Positions 6,672 to 6,712 of a stretch of 6,712 nt of DNA are shown in pieces. Below the pieces are notes generated by a model. It did no database searches. It worked only from the letters and a program-made list of their open reading frames with translations, and was not told the DNA's origin. The DNA lies in assembly GCA_951800855.1 (NCBI GenBank), contig CATOLC010000046.1, forward strand, positions 1 through 6,712, read 5' to 3'. A program made the translations under genes and the position numbers. Position 1 is the stretch's first letter. Each line of letters begins with the position of its first letter. The DNA comes from an uncultured Ruminococcus sp. (lineage in GTDB: Bacteria; Bacillota; Clostridia; Oscillospirales; Acutalibacteraceae).

Positions 6672-6712
6672 ATGAAAAAATGGAGAACACTTGAAGAGAG
6701 AAAGAAAGCTTT
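6672..6712 (+). CDS. Start of a rightward ORF, probably a transposase OrfA, cut by window edge
   Basis: ATG at 6672 opens a frame of 13 complete codons, MKKWRTLEERKKA, which is still open at the window end. A good SD (6656-6662) and a plausible promoter (6617-6646) precede it. The very basic N-terminus and the position just inside an IS3-like terminus suggest the helix-turn-helix OrfA of an IS3-type transposase. Thirteen residues cannot prove a family; a different DNA-binding protein is possible. It runs opposite to the pyrH operon. Confidence 0.5.
   Translation, partial: MKKWRTLEERKKA

Larger units (their letters stand above)
6586..6712 (+). mobile_element. Probable left end of an insertion sequence (IS3-like), truncated by window edge
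   Basis: From 6586 the plus strand begins TGGAACTGCCCCCG, followed by an A-run and CGGAC. This resembles IS3-family (IS150-type) termini, which begin with TG and carry an ACTG-C-rich block followed by GGAC. About 30 nt later come a promoter, an SD and an ORF start in the layout typical of an element's left end, and the minus-strand coding remnant stops making sense at the same point. The other end, the direct repeats and the transposase body lie outside the window. The IS3 family is inferred from memory of termini, not from an alignment; any other mobile element or an ordinary gene is possible. Confidence 0.45.

Noticed and set aside
6586..6690. Upstream part of the minus-strand ORF running from 6690 to 6415
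   Set aside because: Its Phe/Ser-rich start is the antisense of a purine-rich SD and basic ORF on the plus strand; only the part left of about 6586 looks like protein.

Overview
The window is an AT-rich stretch (about one third G+C by eye). Bases 1-6142 carry seven adjacent genes on the minus strand. In transcription order (right to left) they are pyrH, frr, uppS, cdsA, dxr, rseP and ispG, the last cut by the window edge. This order is typical of Gram-positive Firmicutes, and the protein wording (the RseP segment around HEFGHFFTAKLSG, for example) looks most like Clostridia/Oscillospirales. The genus cannot be told from the sequence.

The genes are packed like one operon. Gaps are 26 nt (pyrH-frr), 47 nt (frr-uppS), 3 nt (uppS-cdsA), 23 nt (cdsA-dxr), an 8-nt overlap (dxr-rseP) and 17 nt (rseP-ispG). 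Three of the seven genes (pyrH, dxr, ispG) start with TTG. A good sigma-A-type promoter (TTTACA, 17 nt, TAAAAT) lies just upstream of pyrH. A strong intrinsic terminator upstream of it insulates the operon. All key catalytic motifs are intact, so this part is ordinary core metabolism.

PyrH makes UDP for RNA, DNA and cell-wall precursors. Frr recycles ribosomes. Dxr and IspG are the second and the sixth-step (penultimate) enzymes of the MEP route, which makes IPP/DMAPP. UppS condenses these C5 units into undecaprenyl diphosphate, the cell-wall lipid carrier. CdsA makes CDP-diacylglycerol for phospholipids. RseP is an intramembrane site-2 metalloprotease. The operon therefore couples translation and nucleotide supply to envelope lipid synthesis.

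Bases 6143-6712 are different. Moving right from pyrH, they hold the pyrH promoter with nested inverted repeats, the minus-strand terminator, and a short decayed-looking coding remnant on the minus strand. From about 6586 there is what looks like the left end of an insertion sequence reading rightward: an IS3-like terminus, a promoter, an SD and the first 13 codons of an ORF that leaves the window. The rpsB-tsf pair often found upstream of pyrH is not visible here. I found no previously undescribed system; the right-hand edge is the only accessory-looking part.
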